From positions 1 through 35,428 of the forward strand of contig NZ_NHSK01000071.1 of assembly GCF_016653355.1 (NCBI RefSeq): a stretch of DNA of 35,428 nt, read 5' to 3'. Shown piece after piece: positions 17,176-26,644 of this stretch. The notes under the pieces were generated by a model. That model was not told the origin of the DNA and ran no database searches. It saw only the letters and a program-made list of their open reading frames with translations. The position numbers were made by a program, and so were the translations under genes. This DNA comes from Rhodoplanes elegans. Its GTDB lineage: Bacteria; Pseudomonadota; Alphaproteobacteria; Rhizobiales; Xanthobacteraceae. How positions within the stretch are numbered: the first letter of the stretch is position 1; each line of letters begins with the position of its first letter.

Positions 17176-17942
17176 GTTGCGGACTCCGGAACGAGATCGA
17201 TCCTCGGGGCCGGCTCGGGTGACAGGACCAGCGCGCCGTCGGCGGCCTGCGCGGCCAGCCTCTCGTACTCCGCGAGGCCGATCGGCTCGAACCGCACCTT
17301 GTCACCGGCCGCGAGCAGGGCGGGTGGATCGCGACGCAGATCCCACATCAGCGCCGGGGTGCGGCCGATCAGGTTCCAGCCGCCCGGGCTCTCGATTCCG
17401 TAGACGGCCGTCATCGCCGTGGCGATGGCGATCGAGCCGGCCGGCACTTTTACGCGCGGATCTGTGCGTCGCGGCAGGCGCAACGCGGGTGGCGTATCGC
17501 CCATGTAAGGGAAGCCTGGGAGATAGCCGAGCATGTAAACGTGATAGGTCTCGGCGCTGTGCAGGGCGGCGATCTCGGCCGCCGTCAGCCCGGTCGCGGC
17601 GGCGACGTCGGCGAGGTCGGGGGAGACGGCGGGATCGTAGCAGGCCGGCAGCCGCCACAGCCGGCCGGGGCGCTCGATCGCATCGAGCCCGGCCGCCATC
17701 GCGGCGAGCCGTGCCGACAGATCGGCGGGCGCGATCAGCAGCGGATCGTAGTGCACCATCAGCGACCGGAAGGTCGGCACCAACTCGACCACGCCGGCGA
17801 TCGGCGCGTCTTCCAGGCGCCGCGTCAGCGCCAGCACCAGCGCGCTCACGCGCCGGTCGACCTCGCGGCCGAACTCCACCACCAGGGCGGTGTCGCCGCT
17901 CGCCAGGATGCGGGGCTCCGGATGCTGCGTCGCGTTCGACAT
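17172..17942 (-). CDS. pxpB: 5-oxoprolinase subunit B-like protein (PxpB/KipI family)
   Basis: This is a 256-residue PxpB/KipI (allophanate hydrolase subunit 1) protein, the usual partner of PxpC. Typical segments are GDTALVVEFG at the start, FRSLMVHYDPLL, VPACYDP-like LPACYDPAVSPDL, HSAETYHVYMLGYLPGFPYMG and the C-terminal GWNLIGRTP with GDKVRFEPI. It is the first gene of the six-gene minus arm and starts directly at the divergent control region (243 bases to pxpA). In most bacteria pxpB, pxpC and pxpA run in one direction; here the A subunit gene is on the opposite strand. Confidence 0.94.
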   Translation of the reverse strand: MSNATQHPEPRILASGDTALVVEFGREVDRRVSALVLALTRRLEDAPIAGVVELVPTFRSLMVHYDPLLIAPADLSARLAAMAAGLDAIERPGRLWRLPACYDPAVSPDLADVAAATGLTAAEIAALHSAETYHVYMLGYLPGFPYMGDTPPALRLPRRTDPRVKVPAGSIAIATAMTAVYGIESPGGWNLIGRTPALMWDLRRDPPALLAAGDKVRFEPIGLAEYERLAAQAADGALVLSPEPAPRIDLVPESAT

Positions 17943-18185
17943 CTCTCGTCCGACCGGCGTCGGGCCGGTCCTTCGGGCGGGTCCGTCGCCGGCCGTCGCC
18001 CGTTGGTGGTTCGTGCCGCCGGCGCGTCCACGTCGCCCGAAAGAACGGCAGTGCGGGTGGTTGCGCGCCGCGTCGGCTGTTGTATGGTTGTCCTATAAAT
18101 AGCACCAGTCGTCCACCCTCGGCATTGCCGGAAAAGACGGCGTTCCGTGATCCCCACCGGATCCCCACCGGAGAGACGAAGCGCA
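17943..18185. other. Divergent control region between the pxpB and pxpA arms
   Basis: This 243-base gap separates the two arms of the catabolic cluster and must hold their promoters if each arm is one transcript. It contains the AT-rich motif at 18088-18102, a small GACCGG/CCGGTC hairpin near 17952-17970, and a perfect 11-bp tandem duplication (ATCCCCACCGG) at 18150-18171 just before the pxpA Shine-Dalgarno GGAGAG. A well-formed -35/-10 pair for the minus arm is not obvious. Confidence 0.55.
18088..18102 (+). promoter_or_regulatory. Candidate operator/promoter motif upstream of pxpA
   Basis: TTGTCCTATAAATAG contains a good -10-like TATAAAT and lies 83 bases before the pxpA start; a recognisable -35 is not seen at the right distance. 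The same word, 12 of 15 identical, precedes the molybdenum-hydroxylase large-subunit gene. AT-rich words like this are scarce in the surrounding sequence. The best guess is a regulator site overlapping a promoter. Confidence 0.42.
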
Positions 18186-18968
18186 ATGGCGAAGCGGATC
18201 AATCTCAACGCCGACATCGCGGAAGGCTGGGGTGCCTACAATATCGGCAACGATGCCGAGCTGATGACCATCATCAAGTCGGCCAACGTCGCTTGCGGCT
18301 TCCATGCCGGCGACCCCAACTCCATGCACCGCCTCTGCATGCTGGCGAAGGAGCAGGGGGTCAGCATCGGCGTGCATCCCGGCTTCAACGATCTCTGGGG
18401 CTTCGGCCGCCGGCGCATCCAGATGAAGCCCGTCGACTTGGAATACATGGTCGCCTATCAGATCGGCGCCCTCCAGGGCATGGCCCGCTACTCCGGCCTG
18501 AAGGTGACCCATCTCAAGCCGCACGGGGCGCTCAACAACATGGCGGCGGAGGACGAGGAGTACGCGCTCGCCATCGGTCGCGCCATCAAGACGGTCGATC
18601 CGTCGATCATCTACGTCGCGCTCGCCGGCTCCAAGATGCAGTGGGCGGCCGAGAAGCTCGGCCTGCCGCTCGCCCGCGAGGGCTTCGTCGACCGGATGTA
18701 CTACGACGACGGCAATCTCGCCTCGCGCGCGCTCTCCGGCACGGTGCTCAAGGACGCCGAGGAGGCGGCCCGCCGCACCGTCCGCATGGTGGTGGACGGC
18801 GAGATCGTCTCGATGAACGGCAAGGTCGTGAAGGTCGAGGTCGACACGCTCTGCGTCCACGGCGACGAGCCGACCGCGGTCGGCGTCGCCCGCACGGCGC
18901 GCGCCGCGCTGGAGAAGGCCGGCGTCGAGATCGTTCCGCTCACCGAGATGGAGCTGCCGGGACAATGA
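18186..18968 (+). CDS. pxpA: 5-oxoprolinase subunit A-like protein (PxpA, LamB/YcsF family), divergent member
   Basis: This is a 260-residue LamB/YcsF-family protein, the usual length. I start it at ATG 18186 (MAKRINLNADIAEGWGAYNI), preceded by GGAGAG. Conserved features are INLNADIAEGWGAY, ANVACGFHAGDPNSMHRL, GVHPGFNDLWGFGRR and LKPHGALNNMA. The usual family forms are closer to D-L-N-C-D near the start and KPHGALYN later; here the cysteine of the first motif is alanine and the tyrosine of the second is asparagine, so it looks like a distinct branch whose lactam may not be 5-oxoproline. It is the first gene of the plus arm and overlaps the next gene by ATGA. Confidence 0.9.
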   Translation: MAKRINLNADIAEGWGAYNIGNDAELMTIIKSANVACGFHAGDPNSMHRLCMLAKEQGVSIGVHPGFNDLWGFGRRRIQMKPVDLEYMVAYQIGALQGMARYSGLKVTHLKPHGALNNMAAEDEEYALAIGRAIKTVDPSIIYVALAGSKMQWAAEKLGLPLAREGFVDRMYYDDGNLASRALSGTVLKDAEEAARRTVRMVVDGEIVSMNGKVVKVEVDTLCVHGDEPTAVGVARTARAALEKAGVEIVPLTEMELPGQ

Positions 18969-19936
18969 GCGCCGAGACGCTCGTGAAGGGCTACGACACG
19001 CTGCGCCGCGAGATCGCGGCCCGCGATCGCGGATTGCGCGAGAAGGTGATGTCGCTCGACGAGGCGGCCCGCCTCGTCTCGGACGGCGATCACGTCGCGA
19101 TCGGCGGCTGCACGCTGTCGCGCACCCCGATGGCGATGATCTGGGCGCTGATCCGGGCGCGCCGGACCGGCCTCACGGTGTCGCGCTCGATCACCTCGAC
19201 CGAGGGAGACCTGATCTTCGCCTCGGGGCTCGGCAAGAAGATCGTCACGAGCTGGTTCAGCCAGGGCATCGTGTGGGGCATCTCCAAGGTGATGCGCCAC
19301 CATGTCGAGAAGGGGCTGGCCGAGTTCGACGAGTGGAGCCACATGGCGATGGGCCTGCGCTATCGGGCCGGCGGCATGGGCATTCCGTTCATGCCGGTGC
19401 GCTCGATGGTCGGCTCCGACGTGGCGCGCATCCGCGCCGACGAGGTGAAGCCGGTGCGCTGCCCGTTCACGGGCGACGAGGTGATGGCGCTGCCGGCGCT
19501 CAATCCCGACGTGGCGCTCATCCACGTCCAGCGGGCCGACGCCTACGGCAACGCCCAGCTCGACGGCCTGCAGTTCATGGACATCGACATCGCGATGGCC
19601 GCGAGCAAGGTGATCCTCACGACCGAGCGGATCGTCTCCAACGACCAGATTCGCCGTGCGCCCGACCACACGCGGATCCCGTTCTTCACCGTCGAGGCCG
19701 TCGTCGAGGTGCCCTACGGTTCGGTGCCGCACGAGTGCTACGGCCAGTACGAGCCGATCTTCGCCCAGCTCGACAACTATGCGGCGCTGACCGCGAAGGA
19801 TCCGGTCGCCGGCGTGAAGACGTATCTCGACGAGTTCGTCCACGGGCCGAAGGACTGGGCCGACTATCTCTCCAAGGTGGGGCTCGAGACCTTGCTGACC
19901 GCGAGCCGCCGGGGCCGGGTGATCTACAATGACTGA
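18965..19936 (+). CDS. CoA-transferase subunit A (glutaconate CoA-transferase GctA-like)
   Basis: This is a 323-residue class I CoA-transferase alpha subunit. The start overlaps the pxpA stop (ATGA). It shows VMSLDEAARLVSDGDHVAIGG at the start (the usual DEAV..I.DGD...GG pattern), IRARRTGLTVSRSITSTEGDL, and NPDVALIHVQRADAYGNAQLDG, the conserved part of the fold. It is longer than SCOT/AtoD-type A subunits (about 220-235) and of GctA size (about 320). With the next gene it would move CoA to a carboxylic acid, plausibly the dicarboxylate released by the lactamase step. The acid is not known. Confidence 0.92.
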   Translation: MSAETLVKGYDTLRREIAARDRGLREKVMSLDEAARLVSDGDHVAIGGCTLSRTPMAMIWALIRARRTGLTVSRSITSTEGDLIFASGLGKKIVTSWFSQGIVWGISKVMRHHVEKGLAEFDEWSHMAMGLRYRAGGMGIPFMPVRSMVGSDVARIRADEVKPVRCPFTGDEVMALPALNPDVALIHVQRADAYGNAQLDGLQFMDIDIAMAASKVILTTERIVSNDQIRRAPDHTRIPFFTVEAVVEVPYGSVPHECYGQYEPIFAQLDNYAALTAKDPVAGVKTYLDEFVHGPKDWADYLSKVGLETLLTASRRGRVIYND

Positions 19937-20711
19937 CCACGCCGCGACCTCGACCGTCTACACGGCCTCCGAGCTGATCGCCATCATGGCGGGCCGGCTC
20001 CTCACCGACGGCCAGATCGTCTTTGCCGGCGTCGGCATCCCGCTCCTCGCCGCGACGCTCGCGCAGCGCGTGTTCGCGCCGAAGCTCACCATCCTGTTCG
20101 AGGGTGGCGTCATCGGCCCGTTCATCAAACCCGGCGAGCTGCCGCCCTCCACCAACGAGCAGCGCTGCACCCGCCGCGCCAACATGGTGCTGCCCTCCAC
20201 CGACGTGCTACTGCTGCTGCAGCGCGGCTATGTCGACGTCGGCTTCATGGGCGGCGCCCAGATCGACCGCTTCGGCAACCTCAACTCGTCGTTCATCGGG
20301 CCGGCCGACAAGCCTTCGATCCGGTTGCCAGGCACCGGTGGCGGCAACGACATCTCCTCGCTCACGAACATGATCGTCGCGATGAAGCACGAGCGGCGCC
20401 GCTTCGTGGAGAAGGTCGACTTCATCACGTCGCCGGGCTGGATCGACGGCGGCGGCAGCCGTGCCCGGTGCGGCCTGCCGACCGGCGGGATGTGGCGCGT
20501 CGTCACCGACCTCGCCGTGATGGGCTTCGACGAGGAGACCCGGGAGATGGAGGTGCTGGCGCTGCATCCCGGCGTCAGCTTCGAGCAGGTGCAGGACAAC
20601 ACCGGCTTCACGCTGCGCCGCGCCCGCGAACTCGCGGTCACGACGCCGCCGCAGGCCGAGGAACTGGCGTTGATCCGCGAGCTCGATCCCGGGCGCCTCT
20701 ACACGGCTTGA
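19929..20711 (+). CDS. CoA-transferase subunit B (glutaconate CoA-transferase GctB-like)
   Basis: This is a 260-residue beta subunit overlapping the A subunit by 8 bases. Glu58 in TILFEGGVIGP is in the position of the GctB active-site glutamate (Glu54 in Acidaminococcus). Other conserved segments are FAGVGIPLLAATLAQR, VDVGFMGGAQIDRFGNLNSS and LPGTGGGNDISSL. GctAB-like pairs also include steroid-ring enzymes (IpdAB) that are hydrolases rather than transferases, so the reaction type needs caution. A 119-base gap follows before the LLM gene. Confidence 0.92.
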   Translation: MTDHAATSTVYTASELIAIMAGRLLTDGQIVFAGVGIPLLAATLAQRVFAPKLTILFEGGVIGPFIKPGELPPSTNEQRCTRRANMVLPSTDVLLLLQRGYVDVGFMGGAQIDRFGNLNSSFIGPADKPSIRLPGTGGGNDISSLTNMIVAMKHERRRFVEKVDFITSPGWIDGGGSRARCGLPTGGMWRVVTDLAVMGFDEETREMEVLALHPGVSFEQVQDNTGFTLRRARELAVTTPPQAEELALIRELDPGRLYTA

Positions 20712-20830
20712 CCGATCGACGACCCGCCGTCCGGCCTGGCCGGGCGGCAATTCCGATTTCGCCGGCGGCCGCCGCGGCGGCGCCGCTCTTCCACGGACTG
20801 ACAAGGTCGTGAACCGACCGGAGGACTTGC

Positions 20831-21799
20831 ATGGCCCCCAACTTGGCCCCAAACCGTGAGACCGTCTACGGCGTCGCGATGCGCAACTTCACGCGCTATC
20901 CCGAGATGCCCGACGCCAAGGGGCTGATCGAGTACGGCGTGCGCATGGAGGAGCTCGGCTTCGAGTCGTTGTGGGCCTGGGACCATACGCTGCTCGGCGT
21001 CGATCCGAACTTCCCGATTCACGACGCGCTGCTGATGCTCACCGCCGTCGCGGCCCGCACCACGAAGATCAAGATCGGCACCGGCATCCTCGTGATGCCG
21101 CTGCGCAACCCGGTGCTGCTGGCCAAGGAGCTCGCCACCATCGACCACATTTCCGACGGCCGCATGATCCTCGGCGCCGCGGTCGGCTGGTATCGCCGCG
21201 AGTTCGATTCGCTCGGCGTCGACTTCACCAAGCGCGGCAAGATCATGGAGCAGAGCCTCGAGATCGTGACGCGGCTGTGGACCGAGGAGAAGGTGGTCGG
21301 CGACTACGACCCCTACAACCTGCGCGGCGCCGTGATGTATCCGAAGCCGGTGCAGAAGCCGCGCATCCCGATCCTGATCGGCGGCTACGTCGACGCGGTG
21401 CTCAAGCGCGCCGCCACTAAGGGCGACGGCTGGCTGACCTACTACTACACGGCCGAGGCCTTCGCCCGCACCTGGGCCAAGGTGCGCGGCTTCGCCGAGG
21501 AGGCGGGCCGCGATCCGGACGAGCTGATCTCGACCAACCAGCTGCCGATCTGTGTCGGTCCGCGGGACAAGATCGAAGGCCCGATGAAGCACTGGCTGCA
21601 GACCGAGTGGGACTACGCCTCGTGGTCGGAATCGACCATGGATTCCGCCATCATGGGCACGCCGGAGGAGTGCGTCGAACAGCTGCAGGCGCACCTCGCG
21701 ACGGGCATCGACCGCATCATCTTCGTGCCGTATCGTTACGAGGCGGAGCAGATCGACGCCATCGCCAACGACATCCTGCCGAAGCTGAAGGCGCGGTGA
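20831..21799 (+). CDS. Luciferase-like (LLM class) flavin-dependent monooxygenase/oxidoreductase
   Basis: This is a 322-residue TIM-barrel protein of the luciferase-like family, using reduced FMN or F420. A GGAGG (CGGAGGACTTGC) precedes the ATG. Features are GVRMEELGFESLWAWDHTLL, TAVAARTTKIKIGTGILVMP, LLAKELATIDHISDGRMILG, GVGW-type AAVGWYRREFDSLGVDF and PILIGGYVDAVLKRAA. Members include ring-cleaving or desulfonating monooxygenases and F420-dependent dehydrogenases; the sequence does not settle the cofactor. Its place between the CoA-transferase and the importer suggests an oxidation step in the same pathway. Confidence 0.9.
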   Translation: MAPNLAPNRETVYGVAMRNFTRYPEMPDAKGLIEYGVRMEELGFESLWAWDHTLLGVDPNFPIHDALLMLTAVAARTTKIKIGTGILVMPLRNPVLLAKELATIDHISDGRMILGAAVGWYRREFDSLGVDFTKRGKIMEQSLEIVTRLWTEEKVVGDYDPYNLRGAVMYPKPVQKPRIPILIGGYVDAVLKRAATKGDGWLTYYYTAEAFARTWAKVRGFAEEAGRDPDELISTNQLPICVGPRDKIEGPMKHWLQTEWDYASWSESTMDSAIMGTPEECVEQLQAHLATGIDRIIFVPYRYEAEQIDAIANDILPKLKAR

Positions 21800-21929
21800 C
21801 GCGACGCGCCCGCCCGGTCTCGCCGGGTGGGCTTCGACCGTGCCGTTCCGGCGACGTCCAGAACAGAAGAAGTCACGCGTCGGCGGCACGACACTTGCTT
21901 GAATTCCGGGAGACGACAGGGAGACTGCA

Positions 21930-23087
21930 ATGCATACCAGGACTGCCAAGCTCGCTCTCGCTTTGCTCGGAGCGACGCTGCTCGCCGGGCCCGCGCTCGC
22001 CCAGGAGACGATCAAGATCGGGGTGACGCAGCCCCTCACCGGTGCCTTCGCGGCGTCCGGCAACTACGTCGCGCAGGGCGCGCGCATCGCCGAGGACCAA
22101 ATTAACGCCGCCGGCGGCGTGCTCGGCAAGAAGATCCAGCTCGTGATCGAGGACTCGAAGTCGAACCCCACCGAGGCGGTGGCGACCGTCGAGAAGCTGA
22201 TCGTGCGCGACAAGGTGCCGGTGCTCATGGGCGCCTGGAGCTCGACGCTCACTCTCGCGGTGATGCCGAAGCTGCAGGAATACAAGGTCCCGATGGTGGT
22301 CGAGACGTCGTCCTCCGGCAAGATCACGACCTCGGGCAACCCCTACATCTTCCGCATCAGCCCGACCTCGGAAATGGAGGCGGTCGCGTTCAAGGCGCTG
22401 GTCCCGAAGCTCGCCATCAAGAAGGCGGACTTTCTGAACACCAACAACGATTTCGGCATCGGCTCGGCGGCCGAGTACTCGAAGATGCTGAAAGGCCAAG
22501 GCGTCGCCATCGGCGTGATGGAGACGATGGACCCGAAGGCGACCGACTTCTCGGCGCAGCTCACCCGCATCAAGGCGTCGGGCGGCGACACGCTGTTCGT
22601 CACGACGGCGGTCGAGCAGCTGACCCTGATCCTCAAGCAGGCGAAGGAGCTGCAGCTCAACGCCCGGATCGTCAGCACGGGCGGCTCCAACTCGCCCGAT
22701 CAGCTGATCACCCAGGCCGGCGAGGCGGCCAACGGCTCGTTCCACACCGTGTTCTTCCCGCCCTGGTTCCCCGAGGTGGTCACCAACCCGGAGCCGGCCA
22801 AGCGCTACATGGACGAGTGGAAGAAGCGCGGCCACGAGCCGGGCGGCTTGACCGAGGGCTTCCGGGGCTTCGACGGCATCCACGTGATCGTCGAGGCGAT
22901 CAAGATCGCCGGCAAGGCCGAGCCCGCCGCGATCAAGGACGCTCTGTGGAAGACCAAGGTCAAGGGCATCTACGGCAACATCGAGTTCATCAAGCAGGGG
23001 CCCGCCGGCTCCGAGAGCGGCCAGAACGTCCCGTCGATCTATCTGGTCAAGATCGACGGCGGCAAGGTGGTGAAGTCGGGCCTCTGA
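21930..23087 (+). CDS. Branched-chain amino-acid-type ABC transporter substrate-binding protein (LivJ-like)
   Basis: This is a 385-residue periplasmic binding protein (peripla_BP_6). The signal peptide has basic start, hydrophobic core and ALA at 22-24 followed by QETIKIGVTQPLTGAFAASG. The two-lobe body includes AEDQINAAGGVLGKKIQLVIED, VPVLMGAWSST and SGNPYIFRISPTSEMEA. GGGAGA lies before the ATG. It starts the five-gene liv block of the plus arm; although annotated as branched-chain amino acid systems, such importers take up aromatic acids, amides and heterocycles. Given the operon, the ligand is likely the pathway substrate. Confidence 0.95.
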   Translation: MHTRTAKLALALLGATLLAGPALAQETIKIGVTQPLTGAFAASGNYVAQGARIAEDQINAAGGVLGKKIQLVIEDSKSNPTEAVATVEKLIVRDKVPVLMGAWSSTLTLAVMPKLQEYKVPMVVETSSSGKITTSGNPYIFRISPTSEMEAVAFKALVPKLAIKKADFLNTNNDFGIGSAAEYSKMLKGQGVAIGVMETMDPKATDFSAQLTRIKASGGDTLFVTTAVEQLTLILKQAKELQLNARIVSTGGSNSPDQLITQAGEAANGSFHTVFFPPWFPEVVTNPEPAKRYMDEWKKRGHEPGGLTEGFRGFDGIHVIVEAIKIAGKAEPAAIKDALWKTKVKGIYGNIEFIKQGPAGSESGQNVPSIYLVKIDGGKVVKSGL

Positions 23088-23156
23088 TCGCCCCTGCAAT
23101 CGTGCGCCGCCCGCCGGGCGGCGCACCCGTTCCCGCTCTCCCTGTCGCGTGAGGTC

Positions 23157-24029
23157 ATGGATCAGCTTCTCCAGCACGCTCTCAATGCCATGATCCTCGG
23201 CGGCACCTATGCGCTGCTCGGGATCGGCCTGACGCTGATCTTCGGCATCATGCGGGTCGTCAATTTCACCCACGGCGAGCTCTACGCCTTCGGCGCCTAC
23301 ATGATGTACATGTGGGTGATGCTGATCGGCGCGAACTTCGTCGTGTCCATCGCGCTCGCCGTGGCACTCGGCGTGCTGCTCGGCGCCGGGATCGAGATCC
23401 TCCTCCTGCGCCGGCTGCGCGGCGCCGACATCGACACCACCATGCTGGTGATGATCGGCGCCTGGATCGCGATGCAGAACACCGAGCAGCTCGTGTGGAC
23501 GGGCGTCGCCAAGTCGATCGACTCGCCGTTTCCCTCGGCGCCGCTCGTCATGGGCGGCGTTTCGGTGTCGTGGACACGCCTGTTCGTCTTCGTCGTCGCC
23601 GTCGCGCTGATCGCCGCGACCTGGGTGCTGATCCAGAAGACGCGGCTCGGCAAGGCGATGCGCGCCACCTTTCAGGATCGCGAGGCCGCGGCCCTGATGG
23701 GCGTGCGCATCGATCGCGTCCACACCGCGACCTTCGCGATCGGCTCCGGCCTCGCGGCCGCCGCGGGCGCGCTGCTCGGCCCGGTCTTCGTCGTCTATCC
23801 GACGATCGGTGACCTCGCCTCGCTCAAGGCCTTCGCCATCGTCATCCTCGGCGGCCTCGGCAGCATTCCGGGCGCCACCATCGGCGGCTTCATCCTCGCC
23901 TTCATGGAGGAGCTCGGCGCCGGCTACATCTCGTCCGGATACCGCGACGCCATGGGCTTCCTGCTGATCATCGTGATCCTGCTGGTGAAGCCCACCGGCC
24001 TGTTCGCGCGCAAGGAGCGGATCGGATGA
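23157..24029 (+). CDS. ABC transporter permease, LivH family
   Basis: This is a 290-residue inner-membrane permease with about eight hydrophobic segments. Hallmarks are NAMILGGTYALLGIGLTLIFGIMRVVNFTHGE split here as GGTYALLGIGLTLIFG and VVNFTHGELYAFGAY, the cytoplasmic coupling segment TRLGKAMRATFQDREAAALMGV and the C-terminal VILGGLGSIPGATIGGFILA. It overlaps the next gene by ATGA and forms the transmembrane pair with LivM. Confidence 0.96.
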   Translation: MDQLLQHALNAMILGGTYALLGIGLTLIFGIMRVVNFTHGELYAFGAYMMYMWVMLIGANFVVSIALAVALGVLLGAGIEILLLRRLRGADIDTTMLVMIGAWIAMQNTEQLVWTGVAKSIDSPFPSAPLVMGGVSVSWTRLFVFVVAVALIAATWVLIQKTRLGKAMRATFQDREAAALMGVRIDRVHTATFAIGSGLAAAAGALLGPVFVVYPTIGDLASLKAFAIVILGGLGSIPGATIGGFILAFMEELGAGYISSGYRDAMGFLLIIVILLVKPTGLFARKERIG

Positions 24030-25084
24030 GCCGCGCCGTCACGCTCGCCTGGGTCGTCTTCCTGTTCACGCTGCCGCTGTGGATGAACGACCTCTATATC
24101 CTGCATGTCCTGATCATCGCCGGCATCTTCATCATCGCGGCGATGAGCCTCAACCTGCTGCTCGGCTACACGGGGCAGCTCAGTCTCGGCCACGTTGCCT
24201 TCTTCGGCATCGGGGCCTATGTATCGAGCCTCGTCTCGCTCGGCTTCGAGATCCACGTCTTCGACATGCCGGTGTCGCTCGCCCCGAAGCCGGTCTGGTT
24301 CTCGATGATCCTCGCCGTGGTCTTCGCCGGCCTGTGCGGCTACATGATCGGGAAGATCTCGTTCAAGGTGCGCGGCGCCTACTTCGTCATCGTGTCGGTG
24401 AGCTTCGCCGAGGTGACGAGGCTCGTCGCGCTCAACTGGGTCGAACTGACGCAGGGGCCGATGGCCCTCAACAACATCCCGTTCCTCAAGCTGTGGCTCC
24501 CCGGCGTCGGCGACATCGACATCCTGGGCAAGGTGCCGAACTACTATCTGGTGCTCACCGTGGCGGTCGTCACCTATGTGATCATCCGCCGTCTGGTGCA
24601 CTCCCGCGCCGGCCGCGCCATGATCGCGCTGCGCGAGAACGAGCCGCTCGCCACCTCGGTCGGCATCGACGTGACTCGCTTCCTGGTGCTGGCGACCGTG
24701 GTCTCGGCCGCGCTCGCCGGCCTCGCCGGCGCCGTCTACGCCCATTACGTGCGGATCGTCGATCCCGACGTGTTCCTGTTCATCTACACGGTCACGATGG
24801 TGATCATGGTGGTGACGGGCGGCAAGGGCACGCTCGCCGGCCCGATCGTCGGCGGCCTGATCTTCGGCCTGCTGCCCGAGGTGCTGCGCGGCTTCGAGGT
24901 GAAGCCCGAGATCCAGTGGGTCGTCTACGGCGTGCTGATGATCCTGATCGTCTACTTCCTGCCGGAGGGGATCGTGCCGGCCCTGCGTGACGCCTGGCGC
25001 CGTGCGCGCGGCCGATCCGGCCCGCCACCGGCGGAGCCGGCCGCCGTCGCTCCGGGTGCGACGCCAGCGGAGGCGCGGCCGTGA
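24026..25084 (+). CDS. ABC transporter permease, LivM family
   Basis: This is a 352-residue permease. Conserved parts are MSLNLLLGYTGQLSLGHVAFFGIGAY in the first third, split here as NLLLGYTGQLSLGH and FFGIGAY, GRAMIALRENEPLATSVGIDV (coupling segment) and GGKGTLAGPIVGGLIFGLLPE. The last 25 residues are a proline/alanine-rich tail that is not part of the family core. It overlaps livH by ATGA and livG by GTGA. Confidence 0.96.
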   Translation: MSRAVTLAWVVFLFTLPLWMNDLYILHVLIIAGIFIIAAMSLNLLLGYTGQLSLGHVAFFGIGAYVSSLVSLGFEIHVFDMPVSLAPKPVWFSMILAVVFAGLCGYMIGKISFKVRGAYFVIVSVSFAEVTRLVALNWVELTQGPMALNNIPFLKLWLPGVGDIDILGKVPNYYLVLTVAVVTYVIIRRLVHSRAGRAMIALRENEPLATSVGIDVTRFLVLATVVSAALAGLAGAVYAHYVRIVDPDVFLFIYTVTMVIMVVTGGKGTLAGPIVGGLIFGLLPEVLRGFEVKPEIQWVVYGVLMILIVYFLPEGIVPALRDAWRRARGRSGPPPAEPAAVAPGATPAEARP

Positions 25085-25915
25085 GCCACACCACGATCAC
25101 GACGTCGCAGCAGGCGGCGGCGAGCGCAACGTCCGCGCCGGACGCGACGGCGCCGGTCGCCCTCGCCGTGACCGGGCTGTCGATTCGGTTCGGCGGGCTC
25201 ACCGCCGTCGAGGACATGACCTTCGAGGTGCGCGAGGGCGAGGTCCTGTCGCTGATCGGCCCGAACGGCGCCGGCAAGACCTCGGCCTTCAACGCGATCA
25301 CGGGCTACATCACGCCGTCGAGCGGCACCATCACGTATCGGGGCACGCCGCTCGCCGGCCTCAAGCCCGACCAGATCGCCGGCCACGGCGTGGTGCGCAC
25401 CTTCCAGAAGACCTCGGTCTTCAACGGCCTTCCGGTGCTCGACAACGTGCTGATCGGCCTGCACCGGCGGGCGAGGCAGCACCCGCTCGCCATCATGCTC
25501 GGGCTTCCCGGCGTGCGACGCGACGAGGCGCGGCTGCGCGATCTCGCCTGGGAGATCCTCGATCTTGTCGCGCTGCGGCCGCGCGCCGACGAGGTCGCGG
25601 CGTCGCTCTCCTACGGCGAGCTGCGGCTGCTCGAGGTCGCGATCGCGCTCGCCGCAGAGCCGACGCTGCTGCTGCTCGACGAGCCGGTGTCCGGCATGAA
25701 CCCGGCCGAGACCGGTGCCTTCATGGCGCTCATCGCCCGCATCCGGGCGAGCGGGATCACGATCCTGCTGGTCGAGCACGACATGAAGATGGTGATGGGC
25801 GTGTCCGATCGCGTGGTCTGCCTGAACCAGGGAAAAATCATCGCCGACGGTCCGCCCGCGGCGATCCAGCAGGATCCGCAGGTGATCCGCGCCTATCTCG
25901 GGGAAAGGTACGTCC

Positions 25916-25929
<14 letters not shown>
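25081..25929 (+). CDS. ABC transporter ATPase, LivG family
   Basis: This is a 282-residue ATP-binding subunit starting at a GTG that overlaps the livM stop. Walker A is GPNGAGKT, the Q-loop region VVRTFQKTSVFNGL, signature LSYGELRLLEVA and Walker B LLLLDEPVSGMNPAE, with VEHDMKMVM as the switch histidine. The signature has leucine where most LivG proteins have glutamine (SYGEQ). About 25 N-terminal residues (alanine/threonine-rich) precede the ATPase core. Confidence 0.96.
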
Positions 25930-26620
<691 letters not shown>

Positions 26621-26644
26621 GATCGGCGGGGGCGTAGCGCCCTT

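Noticed and set aside
18147-18185. Upstream start for pxpA adding 13 residues
   Set aside because: The extra codons fall in the ATCCCCACCGG tandem repeat and Shine-Dalgarno; the family begins at MAKRINLNADIAEG.
26630-26642. Terminator between livF and the convergent membrane-protein gene
   Set aside because: Only a 5-bp stem and three-base loop with no proper T-run; mentioned with livF but not called.
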